A DNA stretch of 51,017 nt from NCBI GenBank assembly GCA_016938835.1, contig JAFGTW010000008.1:1-51017 (forward strand). The letters run 5' to 3'. The DNA comes from Patescibacteria group bacterium (GTDB lineage: Bacteria; Patescibacteriota; Patescibacteriia; Patescibacteriales; UBA12465). The notes under the pieces were generated by a model. That model saw nothing but the letters and a program-made list of their open reading frames with translations, was not told the DNA's origin and did not search any database. Both the position numbers and the translations under genes were made by a program. Below, one piece after another: positions 49,442-51,017 of this stretch; within the stretch, counting starts at the first letter, position 1; each line of letters starts with the position of its first letter.

Positions 49442-49846
49442 TTATTTTTTCTTCTTTTGTAGTTTATATAATTCTTTTGATTTACGCGTAATAACTAGAA
49501 TGGTTAAAACAGCAATATAGGCGGAAATAACTGAGGCTGGTAATTCATAGGCAGCTCCATATATGAAATCTAATGCTAACAAAGTTATAACTATTCCAGT
49601 CCACATAATAACAAAGACTTCTCCAGGGTGACTTTCTTGATGACGATCATACCAACGCTCAAATTCTTTATTACTCACATAAATGGCTAAAATACTAACG
49701 TAAATCGTGGCAATAGCGTTTAAAGCTCCAATATAAGCATTAGCATAGAAAAAGTCAGAGATTATAATAGTAAAAAAAAGAATAGACCAAACATTAATAA
49801 GTCCTCGCCAAAAACGAAATTCATTATTTAAAATATTTAATTTCAT
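49442..49846 (-). CDS. Membrane protein of unknown function
   Basis: ORF 134 aa, about 4 TM. Confidence 0.65.
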   Translation of the reverse strand: MKLNILNNEFRFWRGLINVWSILFFTIIISDFFYANAYIGALNAIATIYVSILAIYVSNKEFERWYDRHQESHPGEVFVIMWTGIVITLLALDFIYGAAYELPASVISAYIAVLTILVITRKSKELYKLQKKKK

Positions 49847-49849
49847 AAA

Positions 49850-50395
49850 TTAAATAGATATTCCTAGCAGGTTTAATAATGGGGTCGCTAAAGGGTCGGC
49901 TGTCAAACCATAAACCATAACACCACCAAGCAAGCCGGTGATAGCAATAGCAATAGCGCCAGCAACCGCTAGTAAAATTAAAATCCAGGTTTGTCCAAAT
50001 AATTTCTTCAACCAAACAACTAAAGGTTTAATGGATTGGAGATATTTTAAATCAAGCCATTCTGGCTTAATAAATATAAGTAATTCAATGATTAATAAAA
50101 TTACATAAATATTAACGGAAGCACCAGCAAAACTTTCATGCATTTCTACTAAACTATGATTAGGATTACTTATATGCTTAGCAATGTCACCAGTGACATT
50201 GGCCAACCAAGCTCCTAATAATCCAACAACCAGCATTATAATTCTCGGTATCTGCCAATCAACTGGTGGAAATTTTTTTGGCCATGGCACTAAACGTAGC
50301 AAAGAATAAAGCAGAAAAAAGGCGATAGGGAAATGTACAAAAATTGGATGTAAATTGTAAGTCATATTTTTTTGATTATAAAAAAATAATAGCAT
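49850..50395 (-). CDS. DUF2231-like membrane protein
   Basis: ORF 181 aa; LHPIFVHFPIAFFLLYSLL. Confidence 0.75.
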   Translation of the reverse strand: MLLFFYNQKNMTYNLHPIFVHFPIAFFLLYSLLRLVPWPKKFPPVDWQIPRIIMLVVGLLGAWLANVTGDIAKHISNPNHSLVEMHESFAGASVNIYVILLIIELLIFIKPEWLDLKYLQSIKPLVVWLKKLFGQTWILILLAVAGAIAIAITGLLGGVMVYGLTADPLATPLLNLLGISI

Positions 50396-50489
50396 AAAAT
50401 CGATGAATTAATCTAGTTAAACATCAAATTGCCTGATATAATTACTTGCTAAATAATAACACCTTAACTATAATTAAACCACAATTTCA

Positions 50490-50561
50490 GCCTCCATAGT
50501 TTAATGGATAGAACGCGAGCTTCCGGAGCTTGAGATAGGGGTTCGATTCCCTTTGGGGGCA
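50490..50561 (+). tRNA. tRNA-Arg(CCG)
   Basis: GCCTCCA/TGGGGGC acceptor, CGAGC-TTCCGGA-GCTTG, A73. Confidence 0.92.
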
Positions 50562-50649
50562 CCTGAATATTATCTGAAAAGACTTTACAAGCTAAAATCT
50601 TTTTGCTAAGATTTTCCCAGTACTGCCATAGCAGTATTATATTAATTTT

Positions 50650-50723
50650 GGATCGGTAGCTCAGTTGGTTAGAGCGCTGCCCTGTCACGGCAGAGGTCGC
50701 GGGTTCGAGTCCCGTCCGTTCCG
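50650..50723 (+). tRNA. tRNA-Asp(GTC)
   Basis: GGATCGG/CCGTTCC acceptor (one T-T mismatch), CTGCC-CTGTCAC-GGCAG, G73. Confidence 0.92.
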
Positions 50724-50846
50724 CACTTATAAAAATCGCTTTTCAGGCGATTTTTTGTTATTATAAAATATATAATTCAAGATAATTACAAATCTAATAA
50801 GTAAAATTTGCTTTTTTTATCAAAATATATAAGAATAGATAAATCA

Positions 50847-50933
50847 GGAGAGATGCCAGAGCGGTCGAATGGAACGGTCTTGAAAACCGTCGTCGGTGAG
50901 AGCCGACCGTGGGTTCGAATCCCACTCTCTCCG
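50847..50933 (+). tRNA. tRNA-Ser(TGA)
   Basis: GGAGAGA/TCTCTCC, ACGGT-CTTGAAA-ACCGT, long variable arm. Confidence 0.94.
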
Positions 50934-51017
50934 CATTAACAAAAATAAGCTATTACTAGCTTATTTTTTGTTATATAGAGCAGGAAAAAATATTTTTATC
51001 ATAATTAAACTATTTAA

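Noticed and set aside
50464-50688. 74-aa minus-strand ORF
   Set aside because: Antisense to tRNA-Arg and tRNA-Asp; spurious
1-51017. CRISPR array, toxin-antitoxin, restriction-modification or other classical defence island
   Set aside because: No spaced direct repeats and no matching protein families found; the window is mostly housekeeping

Overview
This AT-rich window is almost entirely coding. It looks like part of a Candidatus Patescibacteria/CPR-type genome, inferred from the AT-rich composition, mostly SD-less starts, short intergenic spacers and gene content. It opens with the 3' end of a 16S rRNA gene (intact CCTCC anti-SD) that is not followed by 23S. It then carries mostly housekeeping genes: seven aminoacyl-tRNA synthetases (trpS, pheS, pheT, valS, glyS, argS, tyrS), orphan trpB, der, pth, dprA, topA, uvrA, tsaD, ychF, rpsF-ssb-rpsR-efp, and ten tRNAs. 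No CRISPR array, transposase, integrase or phage module was seen. The most interesting material is non-coding or architectural: (i) a convincing T-box riboswitch upstream of trpB-trpS with an apparently ultrashort Stem I; (ii) three perfect DnaA boxes beside an AT-rich stretch, one of them inside the promoter of an uncharacterised ~340-nt transcript upstream of ychF (candidate oriC or DnaA-controlled RNA); (iii) several structured intergenic RNAs (4149-4309, 7987-8089, 22610-22787, 37690-37890); (iv) a single-polypeptide tandem PilB/GspE ATPase in an operon with a bacterial translin-family protein and a phosphodiesterase; (v) a UvrA missing the usual UvrB-binding region; (vi) an H1-like Lys/Ala repeat protein with a strong SD in a largely SD-less background. 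All calls come from reading the sequence; no searches or folding programs were run.
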